From Pelagirhabdus alkalitolerans (GTDB taxonomy: Bacteria > Bacillota > Bacilli > Bacillales > Amphibacillaceae), in the NCBI RefSeq assembly GCF_900096905.1, contig NZ_FMYI01000012.1, forward strand, positions 1-63,347: 63,347 nucleotides of DNA, in the 5' to 3' direction. The notes under the pieces are model-generated. The model ran no database searches. It saw nothing but the letters and a program-made list of their open reading frames with translations, and was not told where the DNA came from. Shown in pieces: positions 42,813 to 52,978 of the stretch. Numbering within the stretch: the first letter of the stretch is position 1; each line of letters begins with the position of its first letter. The position numbers and the translations under genes were made by a program.

Positions 42813-45800
42813 ATTCATCAATGTTTAATTGAATTAATTCTTTTAATTCATCTTTTGAAAGAGAGGAGAGTAGTGTTTCTCCAGGCTCTAATATTTCATC
42901 AACGAGCTCTCGTTTTTTTTGCTGTAAATTAAAAATTTTCTCCTCGATCGTTCCTTCTGTAATTAATCGAATCACTTCGACTTTGTTTTGTTGACCGATT
43001 CGATGGGCACGGCCGGCTGCTTGAGCTTCTACAGCAGGGTTCCACCATAAATCAAATAAAATAACAGTATCAGCGCCAGTTAAATTCAGGCCTGTGCCAC
43101 CAGCTTTTAATGAGATTAAGAAGATTTCTTTCTCACCACTATTAAAAGCTTCGGCCATTTGAACCCGTTTTTCAGAGGGGGTTTGTCCATCGAGATAGAA
43201 TGAAGAGATGTGATCGTCTTTTAATTGTTGATCAATAATCTGAAGCATACTAGAAAATTGAGAGAAGATGAGCACACGTCTGTTTTGTTCTCTTAGTTGG
43301 TCAATCATTGTCATCAGTAAATTTAATTTTCCGGATTCACCTTCATAATTTTCTACAAACAAGCTAGGGTGACAACAAATTTGTCGTAAACGCGTTAAGC
43401 CGGCAAGAATTTCTAGCTTTCCTTTTTCAAATTGATCCGATTCGATCACTTCATTTATTTGTTGTTCAATTCGATTTAAATAACCAATATAGAGCTGTTT
43501 TTGCTCTTTTGTCAGTTCGGCGTATTGTTCAAATTCAATCCTTTCTGGTAAGTCTGGTAATACGTCTGTTTTTAATCGTCTTAGAATGAAAGGGCGTGTT
43601 CTGAGTTTAACGTCATTAATGTCTTCTTTGATGAAGGCTTGTTTTGGTCCAAGAAACCCAGGCGATATCGTTTCAAAAATAGACCAAAGTTCATCTAATC
43701 GATTTTCAATCGGTGTTCCACTCAAAGCAAATCGCTGTTTGGCAGTAATCTTTCGGGTAGCTTTGGCTGTTTGTGTTAAATGATTTTTAATCACTTGTGC
43801 TTCATCTAAAATAAACTGGTCAAACAATTGATTTTGATAAAGTTCAATATCCTGTCTCAGTGATGGATATGATGTAATCCATACATCGGGTAAAGGGTCT
43901 TGACTGAGTTTCTTTCGTCTTTCATTTTTGGATCCTGAGATGACATCTGTTGATAATGTTGGCGCAAACTTTTCAAACTCTTTCTTCCAATTGAAAGTAA
44001 GAGATGCTGGTGCAACAATAAGTGCTGGAAGGTGATTCTCTTTTTGTTTTTCGCTTAAAATAAAGCTTATCGCTTGAACCGTCTTTCCTAATCCCATTTC
44101 ATCTGCCAAAATACCGCCCAGGTTATATTTAGCCAAAACATTGAACCATTGATAGCCTGTCATTTGATAATCTCTTAACTCGGCATTCAATGATTTAGGA
44201 AGTGCATAGTTTACGTGTTCAGGTTGTTGTATATCTTCAACCAGTTGTGAGAAAGCTTCTGTATATTCCGTTTGATCTGTTAGGACTTGGTTAACTTCAA
44301 GACTTCTAGCGCCGTGAAGTGTTAGCTGGTTTCGCTCAATATCTTGTTTTTTAAGTTTTACACGATCCGCTAGTTCTTTAAATTGTTCAAAGGAATCATC
44401 GTCTAACTTTATTAAAGGGCCCTTCTTCGTACGATAAAACTGCTGTTTTTCAATTAATGCTTTTAGTAGTTCGTCTACTTCATCGTGAGATATACCGTCG
44501 ATATCAAAATCAATCGAAAGCATGCCTGTTTCGTTATTGACCGATACCGATGATTTCAGTGTCGGTTCTTGATCTAATTGTAAATTTTCAACACTCTCAG
44601 AAAGGTAGACCGTACAATCATTCATTAAACCGGGGAGTACGTCATGAACAAATGTATAGATGGCTTCCACTTGAAAGAGGTGAAACCGTCCGTGGATCCA
44701 TTTAAATCCGGCAGACTTTAGTCGGTCTATTAATGCGTTTTCAGTACTTATGTCTCTTTTAACAACAGCATCTGAACCTGATCGCGTTTGATTAGGGCCA
44801 AATCGTTTATCGCCATATACAAAGTCTACTGATGCCGTGAGAGCTTGTTTATTTTCTTCAATGTAGAGTTCAACTTGTAATTCATCTGATAAGATCGCTC
44901 GACTAGCAGCGTCACTATAGGTTAATTCACCAAGTGTCTCCAATTTAGGCGTAACGAAGCTTAAAAATTGCGTCATATTATGGCGCCCAATCTGATATGA
45001 TTTCTTTTGGCGATAAGGTAAAATATCACGGATTTGTTTTAAACTCTGACTTTGTTCATTTGATAATTTATAAAAGTGATTTTGATCAACTAAATAGTGA
45101 TAATGGGTTAAAAATTGGTAGTCAAACAAGTCACTAAAATCAATTTCAAAATCCCTATTGTCTGATTCATTAATTCGAATTGGAATCTGAGGTGACTCAG
45201 ATTGTAATGTAATCGAAGACCATACTGTCCCGTCTTCTTTTGTTAAATCGAATGATTGATATTGAACAGAATCTAAGAATGAATCGATTAAAAAAGGCGG
45301 AATTAAAATGTCTCGTTTTGAATACGTTGTGTACTCCCCGCCATATAAATGGGCATGTACAATCGCTTCTTGTAATAAACGGATTAACTGTAAGTCAACA
45401 TTATTAATAACGTGTTGGCTGGGATGGTAATGAAGGTTTTGAGTAATTGAATAGTCGTTTTGATCGATAACAGATTCAATAAACTGTTTAATATCTTTTA
45501 TTATATAGACGTTCGATTCACCTGCTTTTAACGATACGTTATACAAGAGATCTTGCCCTACAGGTTGTTTTGTCTCTTTTATATGGTAATGAATTAAAAG
45601 AGGTGTATCTGCTTTTGTTTTTTTCGCATTATGTGGACTAAACGCTTCGATCATACGTAATGGAAACGGGTCGGTATCTGTTCGCTTCTCAACAGGATCT
45701 TGCTTTTGTGTGTTGGGTTGGCTAATAGCTAGTAATACAGCAGCAATATGCTTACACGTATAATGGGTTTCATATGCTGGACAATGGCAGGTTGCCTCTA

Positions 45801-45996
45801 GGTCATCGTCCTCAAAAACGAATATGCGGACTTGATAGTTTTCGGCTCCCTTTACGGTCGCACTCCATGATTGAATGCTTGAATTGTAACTTAATTGATT
45901 GACGCGCCCCTTGTTGTAATAATCGAGGCCTCTTTTATAAAAACGGGTACCCGTCATTTTAATAATATCTTGTGATTCTAAATAGATGTAAGACAT
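42811..45996 (-). CDS. SNF2-family helicase with SWIM zinc finger (YwqA-like)
   Basis: A 1061-residue Swi2/Snf2 ATPase. N-terminal SWIM zinc finger with C-x-C...CKHIAAVLL (about residues 75-95), a long divergent middle region (about 100-550), then the helicase core: motif I ADEMGLGKTVQAI, motif II DEAQ (FILDEAQVIKN), motif III SGTPIENRLDEL, and the second lobe with LISLKAGGTGLNLTGADTVILFDLWWNPAVEAQAAGRAHRIGQ. It probably remodels DNA-protein complexes during transcription or repair. The start at 45996 has AAAAGGAG six bases upstream; a 12-codon in-frame extension has no ribosome site. Convergent with minJ, divergent from prfC. Confidence 0.93.
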   Translation of the reverse strand: MSYIYLESQDIIKMTGTRFYKRGLDYYNKGRVNQLSYNSSIQSWSATVKGAENYQVRIFVFEDDDLEATCHCPAYETHYTCKHIAAVLLAISQPNTQKQDPVEKRTDTDPFPLRMIEAFSPHNAKKTKADTPLLIHYHIKETKQPVGQDLLYNVSLKAGESNVYIIKDIKQFIESVIDQNDYSITQNLHYHPSQHVINNVDLQLIRLLQEAIVHAHLYGGEYTTYSKRDILIPPFLIDSFLDSVQYQSFDLTKEDGTVWSSITLQSESPQIPIRINESDNRDFEIDFSDLFDYQFLTHYHYLVDQNHFYKLSNEQSQSLKQIRDILPYRQKKSYQIGRHNMTQFLSFVTPKLETLGELTYSDAASRAILSDELQVELYIEENKQALTASVDFVYGDKRFGPNQTRSGSDAVVKRDISTENALIDRLKSAGFKWIHGRFHLFQVEAIYTFVHDVLPGLMNDCTVYLSESVENLQLDQEPTLKSSVSVNNETGMLSIDFDIDGISHDEVDELLKALIEKQQFYRTKKGPLIKLDDDSFEQFKELADRVKLKKQDIERNQLTLHGARSLEVNQVLTDQTEYTEAFSQLVEDIQQPEHVNYALPKSLNAELRDYQMTGYQWFNVLAKYNLGGILADEMGLGKTVQAISFILSEKQKENHLPALIVAPASLTFNWKKEFEKFAPTLSTDVISGSKNERRKKLSQDPLPDVWITSYPSLRQDIELYQNQLFDQFILDEAQVIKNHLTQTAKATRKITAKQRFALSGTPIENRLDELWSIFETISPGFLGPKQAFIKEDINDVKLRTRPFILRRLKTDVLPDLPERIEFEQYAELTKEQKQLYIGYLNRIEQQINEVIESDQFEKGKLEILAGLTRLRQICCHPSLFVENYEGESGKLNLLMTMIDQLREQNRRVLIFSQFSSMLQIIDQQLKDDHISSFYLDGQTPSEKRVQMAEAFNSGEKEIFLISLKAGGTGLNLTGADTVILFDLWWNPAVEAQAAGRAHRIGQQNKVEVIRLITEGTIEEKIFNLQQKKRELVDEILEPGETLLSSLSKDELKELIQLNIDE

Positions 45997-46134
45997 AATG
46001 AACTCCTTTTTAAAACAATAAAAGCTTATCATATCATTATAACAAATTTTGTTGACTTAGCACTTATATTTGTGCTACTTTTCAATAGGAAACATCTAAG
46101 CAGATGTTAATTTCGGTAGTGAGAAGGTTAAAAG

Positions 46135-47724
46135 ATGACATTAATAGAAGAAGTGAACGCAAGAAAGACATTTGCTATTATTTCACACCCTGACGCAGGG
46201 AAAACAACGATGACAGAAAAATTGTTACAATTAGGTGATTTAATTCGAACAACAGGAACAGTAAAAGGTAAAAAGACAGGTAAGTATGCGACGTCAGATT
46301 GGATGGAAATCGAAAAACAACGTGGTATTTCAGTGACATCGAGTGTCATGAACTTTCCTTATAAATCCCATAAAGTGACGATTTTAGATACACCAGGCCA
46401 CGAAGATTTCAGTGAAGATACGTATCGGACGTTAACTGCTGTTGACAGTGTTGTTATGATTATTGATGCAACAAAAGGAATTGAAGCCCAAACGATTAAA
46501 TTGTTTAAAGTTTGTAAAATGCGAGGGATTCCAATTTTTACGTTTATTAATAAATTGGATCGAGAAGGGCGTGAACCACTCGAACTTCTCGAACAAATTG
46601 AAGAGGTTTTAGATATTGAAACCTATCCTATGAACTGGCCAGTCGGTATGGGGAAACGATTTTTAGGTATTTTTGATCGTTATCATGAACAGTTTGTCGC
46701 TTATAATGGAAATGAGAAAGAGTCGTTTTATGACTATGAATCATTGGAAAACGGAGAGGTGCCGTCGATAACAGAAGATGTAACATATCAAGAAACGAAA
46801 GATGAACTCGCACTCTTAGATGAAGCAGGGGACCCTTTTACACTTGATCGTGTCTTAAAGGGTGAGCAGACACCTGTCTTTTTCGGAAGTGCTTTAGCGC
46901 CTTTTGGTGTAGAATCATTTTTTGATACATTTGTTGAAATGGCTCCAAGTCCAAAGCCACGACGAACCACTGAAGGATTGAAAAGACCGGAAAACACTGA
47001 TTTCTCAGGGTTTATCTTTAAAATTCAAGCGAATATGAATCCACAACATCGTGATCGTGTTGCTTTTTTACGTGTGTGTTCTGGAAAGTTTGAACGAGGG
47101 ATGACGGTGAAGTTACCCCGTACGAATAAAACGATTAAACTGAATCAAACACAACAATTTGTTGCCTCATCAAGAGATACTGTAGAAGAAGCGTATCCTG
47201 GTGATATTATTGGTATATATGATCCAGGAGTTTATCGAATCGGTGACACGTTATTAGAAGGTAAGGGTGCATTTGAGTATGATGAACTACCTCAATTCCC
47301 ACCAGAATTATTTAAACGTGTGACAGCTAAAAATGTAATGAAGGCAAAACAATTTAAAAAAGGATTAGAACAACTTGTGCAAGAAGGTGCGATTCAACTC
47401 TTCACTCAGCATCCAATGGAAAGTTATATTATTGGTGCTGTCGGTGATCTTCAATACCAAGTATTTGAACATCGCATGCGAAATGAATATAATGTAGAAG
47501 TAACACTCGAATCGATTGGCGAGAGAATTCCACGCTGGCTAGATGAAGAAAAAGTTGATACGAGCTTATTTGATGAACGAAACATGTTGGTTAAAGATCG
47601 TGAAGGCGCATTTCTCGTCTTATTTAAAAATGATTTTGCCTTAAAGTGGTTTGAAGACAAACATCCAAATATAACATTGATTGATTTGTTTGAAGTGAAT
47701 CAATATGATCAATCAGAGACGTAA
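46135..47724 (+). CDS. prfC: Peptide chain release factor 3
   Basis: A 529-residue translational GTPase that recycles RF1/RF2 after termination. G1 is SHPDAGKTT, the switch I region is TGTVKGKKTGKYATSDWMEIEKQRGISVTSSVM (an RF3 hallmark), G3 is DTPGHEDFSEDTYRTL and G4 is NKLDREGR, followed by domains II and III. As far as I recall, B. subtilis lacks this gene, so its presence here between minJ and uvrB is a lineage difference. GAGAAGG precedes the ATG. Strong terminator follows immediately. Confidence 0.95.
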   Translation: MTLIEEVNARKTFAIISHPDAGKTTMTEKLLQLGDLIRTTGTVKGKKTGKYATSDWMEIEKQRGISVTSSVMNFPYKSHKVTILDTPGHEDFSEDTYRTLTAVDSVVMIIDATKGIEAQTIKLFKVCKMRGIPIFTFINKLDREGREPLELLEQIEEVLDIETYPMNWPVGMGKRFLGIFDRYHEQFVAYNGNEKESFYDYESLENGEVPSITEDVTYQETKDELALLDEAGDPFTLDRVLKGEQTPVFFGSALAPFGVESFFDTFVEMAPSPKPRRTTEGLKRPENTDFSGFIFKIQANMNPQHRDRVAFLRVCSGKFERGMTVKLPRTNKTIKLNQTQQFVASSRDTVEEAYPGDIIGIYDPGVYRIGDTLLEGKGAFEYDELPQFPPELFKRVTAKNVMKAKQFKKGLEQLVQEGAIQLFTQHPMESYIIGAVGDLQYQVFEHRMRNEYNVEVTLESIGERIPRWLDEEKVDTSLFDERNMLVKDREGAFLVLFKNDFALKWFEDKHPNITLIDLFEVNQYDQSET

Positions 47725-47725
47725 A

Positions 47726-47756
47726 AACTTGAGGTGATTCACCTCAAGTTTTTTTG
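47726..47756 (+). terminator. Terminator after prfC
   Basis: Stem AACTTGAGGTGA / TCACCTCAAGTT followed by TTTTT. Confidence 0.95.
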
Positions 47757-47761
47757 TAAAA

Positions 47762-47775
47762 CGAATGTACGTTCG
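47762..47775. promoter_or_regulatory. LexA (SOS) box at the uvrBA promoter
   Basis: CGAATGTACGTTCG matches the Gram-positive LexA box CGAACRNRYGTTYG at all but one position. It overlaps the likely -35 region of the uvrB promoter, whose perfect -10 TATAAT is at 47796-47801. LexA binding here should block uvrBA transcription until DNA damage. Confidence 0.88.
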
Positions 47776-47857
47776 ATAAAAGTGTTGAAATGGTGTATAA
47801 TAGGTTTAATCATCTATTCGATAGGCTAAATGTAAAGAAGAGAATGGAGGGCTTAGT

Positions 47858-49840
47858 TTGGCAATGGATTTTGAATTGGTTTCAGCATATAAACCCGAAG
47901 GCGATCAACCGAGAGCCATCAAGCAATTAGTCGAGGGTGTTCGAGAAGGTAAACGAGCTCAAACACTACTTGGGGCTACAGGAACAGGGAAGACATTTAC
48001 CGTTTCAAATGTCGTTAAAGAAGTAAAAAAGCCAACGCTTGTGATTGCTCATAATAAAACTTTGGCAGGTCAATTGTATAGTGAGTTTAAAGAATTTTTT
48101 CCGAATAATGCGGTTGAATACTTTGTCAGTTATTATGATTACTATCAACCAGAAGCTTACGTGCCTTCTACGGATACCTTTATTGAAAAAGATGCCAGCA
48201 TTAATGATGAAATTGATAAATTAAGACACTCAGCAACGACATCTTTATTTGAACGTGAAGATGTGTTAATCGTGGCGAGTGTGTCTTGTATATATGGTTT
48301 AGGTTCACCAGAAGAATATAAAAAGCAAGTTCTTTCATTGCGTTTAGGGATGGAGAAAGGACGTGATCTTCTACTTAGGGATTTAGTGGATATCCAATAT
48401 GCCCGAAATGATATTGATTTCCAACGTGGTACATTTCGTGTTAGAGGAGACTCGGTCGAAATTATTCCAGCATCTAGAGAAGAGCATTGTATTCGCATTG
48501 AATTTTTCGGTGATGAAATTGATCGAATCCGAGAAGTCGATGCCCTAACGGGGGAAGTATTAGGTGATCGTGAGCATGTTGCGATTTTCCCGGCTTCCCA
48601 CTTCGTAACGGGAGAAGATAAGTTAAAGGTAGCGATGAAGAATATTGAAGCTGAATTAAATGAACAACTTACTTATTTTAAAGAACACAACAAATTACTA
48701 GAAGCACAACGTTTAGAACAACGGACTCGATATGATTTAGAAATGATGGAAGAAATGGGTTTTTGTTCTGGGATTGAGAATTATTCACGCCATTTAACGT
48801 TAAGAGAATCAGGCTCAACGCCGTATACGTTAATTGATTACTTCCCAGATGATTTTATGATTGTTGTAGATGAATCCCACGTTACCCTTCCTCAAATTAG
48901 AGGGATGTTTAACGGGGATAAGGCACGAAAACAAGTCCTTGTCGATCATGGGTTTCGTCTTCCTTCAGCACTAGATAACAGACCCCTTACGTTCAGTGAG
49001 TTTGAAGATAAGGCGCACCAACTTCTATTTGTTTCGGCTACGCCTGGCCCTTACGAACTTGAGCACACACCAGAAATGGTTGAACAAATCATTCGTCCAA
49101 CCGGTTTATTAGACCCACGTATCGATGTGCGTCCAATCGATGGACAAATTGATGATTTGATTGGAGAAATCAATCAGCGTGTTGATCGTGATGAGCGTGT
49201 CTTGATTACAACCTTAACAAAGAAAATGTCAGAAGATTTAACCGATTACTTGAAAGAAGTTGGAATCAAAGTCGCTTATTTACACTCCGAGATCAAAACC
49301 CTTGAGAGAATCGAGATCATTCGCGATCTTCGGGTAGGAAAATACGATGTGCTTGTCGGGATTAATTTATTACGTGAAGGACTGGATATTCCAGAAGTAT
49401 CACTTGTTGCGATACTCGATGCTGATAAAGAAGGGTTTTTACGTTCTGATCGTGCACTTATTCAAACGATGGGACGTGCGGCAAGAAATGAGTCTGGTCA
49501 AGTTGTCATGTATGCGGATCGAATAACGGATTCGATGCAGCGAGCGATTGAGGAGACGAATAGACGTCGTGAAAAGCAAGAAGCCTATAACGAAGAACAC
49601 GGTATAACACCTAAAACGATTGATAAAGGTGTTCGAGACGTGATTCGTGCAACGATGGTAGCAGAAGTTAGTGATGAAAGTACAAAAGAACAACCAAACT
49701 TAAGTGAATTATCGAAGAAAGAAAAAGACAAGTTAATTGAATCGATGGAACAAGAGATGAAACAAGCAGCACGCGATTTAAACTTCGAAAAAGCAGCAGA
49801 ACTTCGCGATCTTGTGCTTGAATTGAAAGCGGAAGGATGA
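47858..49840 (+). CDS. uvrB: Excinuclease ABC subunit B
   Basis: A 660-residue damage-verification helicase of nucleotide excision repair. Walker A GATGTGKT at 39-46, the beta-hairpin YYDYYQPEAYVP that is inserted between DNA strands, DESHVTLPQIRGM, the helicase motifs GINLLREGLDIPEVSLVAILDADKEGFLRS and QTMGRAARN, and the C-terminal UVR motif (about 625-660) that binds UvrC. The start is a TTG at 47858, six bases after GGAGGG; the ATG two codons on is too far away. SOS-controlled by the upstream LexA box and in one operon with uvrA, six bases downstream. Confidence 0.97.
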   Translation: MAMDFELVSAYKPEGDQPRAIKQLVEGVREGKRAQTLLGATGTGKTFTVSNVVKEVKKPTLVIAHNKTLAGQLYSEFKEFFPNNAVEYFVSYYDYYQPEAYVPSTDTFIEKDASINDEIDKLRHSATTSLFEREDVLIVASVSCIYGLGSPEEYKKQVLSLRLGMEKGRDLLLRDLVDIQYARNDIDFQRGTFRVRGDSVEIIPASREEHCIRIEFFGDEIDRIREVDALTGEVLGDREHVAIFPASHFVTGEDKLKVAMKNIEAELNEQLTYFKEHNKLLEAQRLEQRTRYDLEMMEEMGFCSGIENYSRHLTLRESGSTPYTLIDYFPDDFMIVVDESHVTLPQIRGMFNGDKARKQVLVDHGFRLPSALDNRPLTFSEFEDKAHQLLFVSATPGPYELEHTPEMVEQIIRPTGLLDPRIDVRPIDGQIDDLIGEINQRVDRDERVLITTLTKKMSEDLTDYLKEVGIKVAYLHSEIKTLERIEIIRDLRVGKYDVLVGINLLREGLDIPEVSLVAILDADKEGFLRSDRALIQTMGRAARNESGQVVMYADRITDSMQRAIEETNRRREKQEAYNEEHGITPKTIDKGVRDVIRATMVAEVSDESTKEQPNLSELSKKEKDKLIESMEQEMKQAARDLNFEKAAELRDLVLELKAEG

Positions 49841-49846
49841 GCGTTA

Positions 49847-52708
49847 ATGGCTAAAAAGAAAATATCAATAAGAGGGGCAAGAACGCATAACTTAAAAAAT
49901 ATGGATGTTGATATTCCTAAAGATCAATTAGTTGTTTTAACAGGTTTATCGGGTTCAGGAAAATCATCACTTGCCTTTGATACTATTTATGCAGAAGGGC
50001 AACGTCGTTATGTTGAATCATTATCTGCATACGCTAGACAATTTTTAGGTCAAATGGATAAACCAGATGTTGATGTGATCGAAGGGTTATCACCTGCTAT
50101 TTCAATTGACCAAAAAACAACAAGTAATAACCCGCGTTCAACTGTTGCAACGGTAACAGAGATCTATGATTATTTACGTTTGCTTTACGCCCGGGTAGGA
50201 CGTCCGGTTTGTCCAATACATGAAGTAGAGATTTCTTCACAAACAATTCAGCAAATGGTTGATCGTATTTTGACTTATCCTGAACGAACAAAGTTGCAGA
50301 TTTTAGCTCCTGTTATTTCAGGGCGTAAGGGTGAGCATGTCAAAGTGCTAGAAGATTTAAAACAGCAAGGGTACATTCGCTTAAGAGTGGATGGCAATAT
50401 GGTTGAAATCGATGATGATATCCAACTTGATAAAAATAAAAAACATACAATTGAGGTAGTTGTCGATCGTATTGTTGTGAAAGAAAAAGTTGAAACACGT
50501 CTTAGCGATTCACTTCAAACGGCTTTACGATTAAGTGATGGTCAAGTGAAAGTGGATGTGATGGGTGAGGAAGAACTACTTTTCAGTGAAAACCATGCCT
50601 GTCCATATTGTGGTTTTTCAATTAGTGAATTAGAGCCGCGTCTGTTTTCATTTAACGCCCCATACGGAGCATGTCCAACATGTGACGGATTGGGCCATAA
50701 GCGGGAAGTAGACCTTGATCTTGTCATGCCTGATAAGACCTTAACATTAAATGAGGGAGCCATTGTTGCTTGGCAACCGACAAGCTCACAATACTACCCG
50801 CAACTGCTAAAAAGTGTTTGCCATCACTATCAAATTAGTATGGATACGCCTGTTAAAGATTTACCTAAAAAAGAGCTTGATATCATTTTAAATGGAAGTA
50901 ATGGAGAGAAAATTCATTTTAGTTATGAAAATGATTATGGGATGAAGCGCGATACTGATATTGCTTTTGAGGGTGTCTTAAATAATATTGCACGTCGTTT
51001 CAGAGAGACAAGTTCTGAATATATACGTGAACAAATGGAAAAATACATGGCCGAGCATTCTTGTCCGACATGTAACGGCGATCGTTTGAACAAAGAAGCC
51101 CTTTCAGTCCGTGTTAATGATACGAACATTGGTCAGGTGACACGCTTTTCTGTTGTGGAGGCCAATGAATTTTTATCAAACTTAACCTTGTCAGAAAAAG
51201 AGAATAAAATCGCCAAAATGATTTTAAAAGAACTGAACAATCGGTTAACTTTTTTAACCAATGTTGGCTTAGACTACTTAACGTTATCTCGTACAGCCGG
51301 TACTTTATCGGGTGGTGAGGCGCAACGCATTCGATTAGCAACACAGATCGGTAGTGCTTTAACGGGTGTTTTATATGTACTCGATGAACCGTCGATCGGT
51401 CTTCATCAACGTGACAATAATCGCTTAATTGAAACCTTACAACAAATGCGAGACTTAGGAAACACACTGATCGTTGTTGAGCATGATGAGGATACGATGC
51501 TCTCAGCTGATTATTTGATTGATGTCGGTCCTGGTGCAGGCGAACATGGCGGTAATGTCGTTGCTAGCGGGACACCGAAACAAGTCATGCGCCAATCCAA
51601 GTCATTAACAGGTCGTTATTTATCTGGCAAAGAGTTTATCCCTCTTCCAGCATCCAGACGTCAACCCTCTGATCGTTGGTTGACCGTTAAAGGAGCTAAA
51701 GAAAATAACTTAAAATCGATTGATGTTTCGATACCGATTGGTGTTTCCACAACTGTGACAGGTGTATCAGGATCTGGTAAAAGTACCTTAATTAATGAAA
51801 TATTGCTTAAAAAACTAGCGATGACACTTTCTCGCGCCAAACAAAAGCCTGGGGAACACGATGCAGTTGAGGGGATGGATCATTTAGAAAAGGTGATAGA
51901 TATTGATCAGTCCCCGATCGGAAGAACCCCACGTTCAAATCCAGCTACTTACACAGGTGTGTTTGATGACATAAGAGATGTGTTTGCTCAAACGAATGAA
52001 GCGAAAATAAGAGGTTACAAAAAAGGAAGATTCAGCTTTAACGTGAAAGGTGGGCGTTGTGAGGCTTGTAAAGGTGATGGCATCATTAAAATAGAAATGC
52101 ATTTTCTTCCGGATGTTTATGTTCCGTGTGAAGTTTGTGATGGAAAAAGGTATAATCGCGAAACGTTAGAAGTAGCCTATAAGGGAAAGAATATTGCTGA
52201 CGTTTTAAATATGACAATTGAAGAAGCGTTAGACTTTTTCAAAAACATTCCTAAAATCAAGCGGAAATTACAAACGGTCTACGATGTCGGCCTTGGTTAT
52301 GTCAGGTTAGGACAACCAGCGACTACACTTTCAGGTGGTGAGGCGCAACGTGTTAAGTTAGCGAGTGAATTGCACCGACGTTCAAATGGGAAATCACTTT
52401 ACATTTTAGATGAGCCAACAACAGGTCTTCATATCGATGATATAGGACGTCTTTTGAAAGTATTAGATCGTTTAGTCGAAAATGGCGATACAGTCATCGT
52501 GATTGAACACAATTTGGATGTTATAAAGGCAGCTGATTATATCATTGATTTAGGACCAGAAGGCGGTGATAAGGGTGGCCAAGTCGTCGCAACAGGTACG
52601 CCTGAAGAGATTTGTGAGGTAAAAGAATCTCATACTGGTCAGTATTTGGCTCCTGTACTAGAGCGTGATCGAACACGTACAGAGGAGCGGATGCAAAAGT
52701 CGAAGTAA
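49847..52708 (+). CDS. uvrA: Excinuclease ABC subunit A
   Basis: A 953-residue damage sensor of nucleotide excision repair, a tandem ABC ATPase. First Walker A GLSGSGKSS, ABC signatures TLSGGEAQRIRLATQIGSAL and TLSGGEAQRVKLASELHRR, second Walker A GVSGSGKST, and two zinc modules: CPYCGF...CPTCDG near 245-275 and CEACKGDG...CEVCDG near 735-765. The UvrB-binding and insertion regions are present and length is normal. GGAAGGA lies nine bases upstream of the start. It forms an operon with uvrB. Confidence 0.98.
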   Translation: MAKKKISIRGARTHNLKNMDVDIPKDQLVVLTGLSGSGKSSLAFDTIYAEGQRRYVESLSAYARQFLGQMDKPDVDVIEGLSPAISIDQKTTSNNPRSTVATVTEIYDYLRLLYARVGRPVCPIHEVEISSQTIQQMVDRILTYPERTKLQILAPVISGRKGEHVKVLEDLKQQGYIRLRVDGNMVEIDDDIQLDKNKKHTIEVVVDRIVVKEKVETRLSDSLQTALRLSDGQVKVDVMGEEELLFSENHACPYCGFSISELEPRLFSFNAPYGACPTCDGLGHKREVDLDLVMPDKTLTLNEGAIVAWQPTSSQYYPQLLKSVCHHYQISMDTPVKDLPKKELDIILNGSNGEKIHFSYENDYGMKRDTDIAFEGVLNNIARRFRETSSEYIREQMEKYMAEHSCPTCNGDRLNKEALSVRVNDTNIGQVTRFSVVEANEFLSNLTLSEKENKIAKMILKELNNRLTFLTNVGLDYLTLSRTAGTLSGGEAQRIRLATQIGSALTGVLYVLDEPSIGLHQRDNNRLIETLQQMRDLGNTLIVVEHDEDTMLSADYLIDVGPGAGEHGGNVVASGTPKQVMRQSKSLTGRYLSGKEFIPLPASRRQPSDRWLTVKGAKENNLKSIDVSIPIGVSTTVTGVSGSGKSTLINEILLKKLAMTLSRAKQKPGEHDAVEGMDHLEKVIDIDQSPIGRTPRSNPATYTGVFDDIRDVFAQTNEAKIRGYKKGRFSFNVKGGRCEACKGDGIIKIEMHFLPDVYVPCEVCDGKRYNRETLEVAYKGKNIADVLNMTIEEALDFFKNIPKIKRKLQTVYDVGLGYVRLGQPATTLSGGEAQRVKLASELHRRSNGKSLYILDEPTTGLHIDDIGRLLKVLDRLVENGDTVIVIEHNLDVIKAADYIIDLGPEGGDKGGQVVATGTPEEICEVKESHTGQYLAPVLERDRTRTEERMQKSK

Positions 52709-52774
52709 TGAATGTCGTTTTATACGTTTACTATATCTTCTTTGAAGGAATATCAAAGTGAAGGAGTGAGTCTA

Positions 52775-52978
52775 ATGACAAAAAAATTGTATCGTTCAAA
52801 TGAAAATGTCATGTTAGCCGGTGTATTAGGAGGGTTTAGTGAATATATCAATGTGGATCCAACGATTGTTAGAATCTTATATGTGATTGCTATGATATTC
52901 ACAGCCTTCTTTCCACTTCTATTCTTATATATTGCAGCAGCAATTATTATACCGAAGAGTGATGTGTATCGACCATGA
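52775..52978 (+). CDS. PspC-domain membrane protein (YvlC-like)
   Basis: A 67-residue protein: MTKKLYRSNENVMLAGVLGGFSEYINVDPTIVRILYVIAMIFTAFFPLLFLYIAAAIIIPKS is a near-minimal PspC domain with an amphipathic start and one long membrane helix. PspC proteins sense or respond to membrane stress. The start at 52775 is set by AAGGAGTGA a few bases upstream; the longer upstream frame lacks a ribosome site and is not PspC-like. It overlaps the next gene by four bases (ATGA), as yvlC and yvlD do in B. subtilis. Confidence 0.9.
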   Translation: MTKKLYRSNENVMLAGVLGGFSEYINVDPTIVRILYVIAMIFTAFFPLLFLYIAAAIIIPKSDVYRP

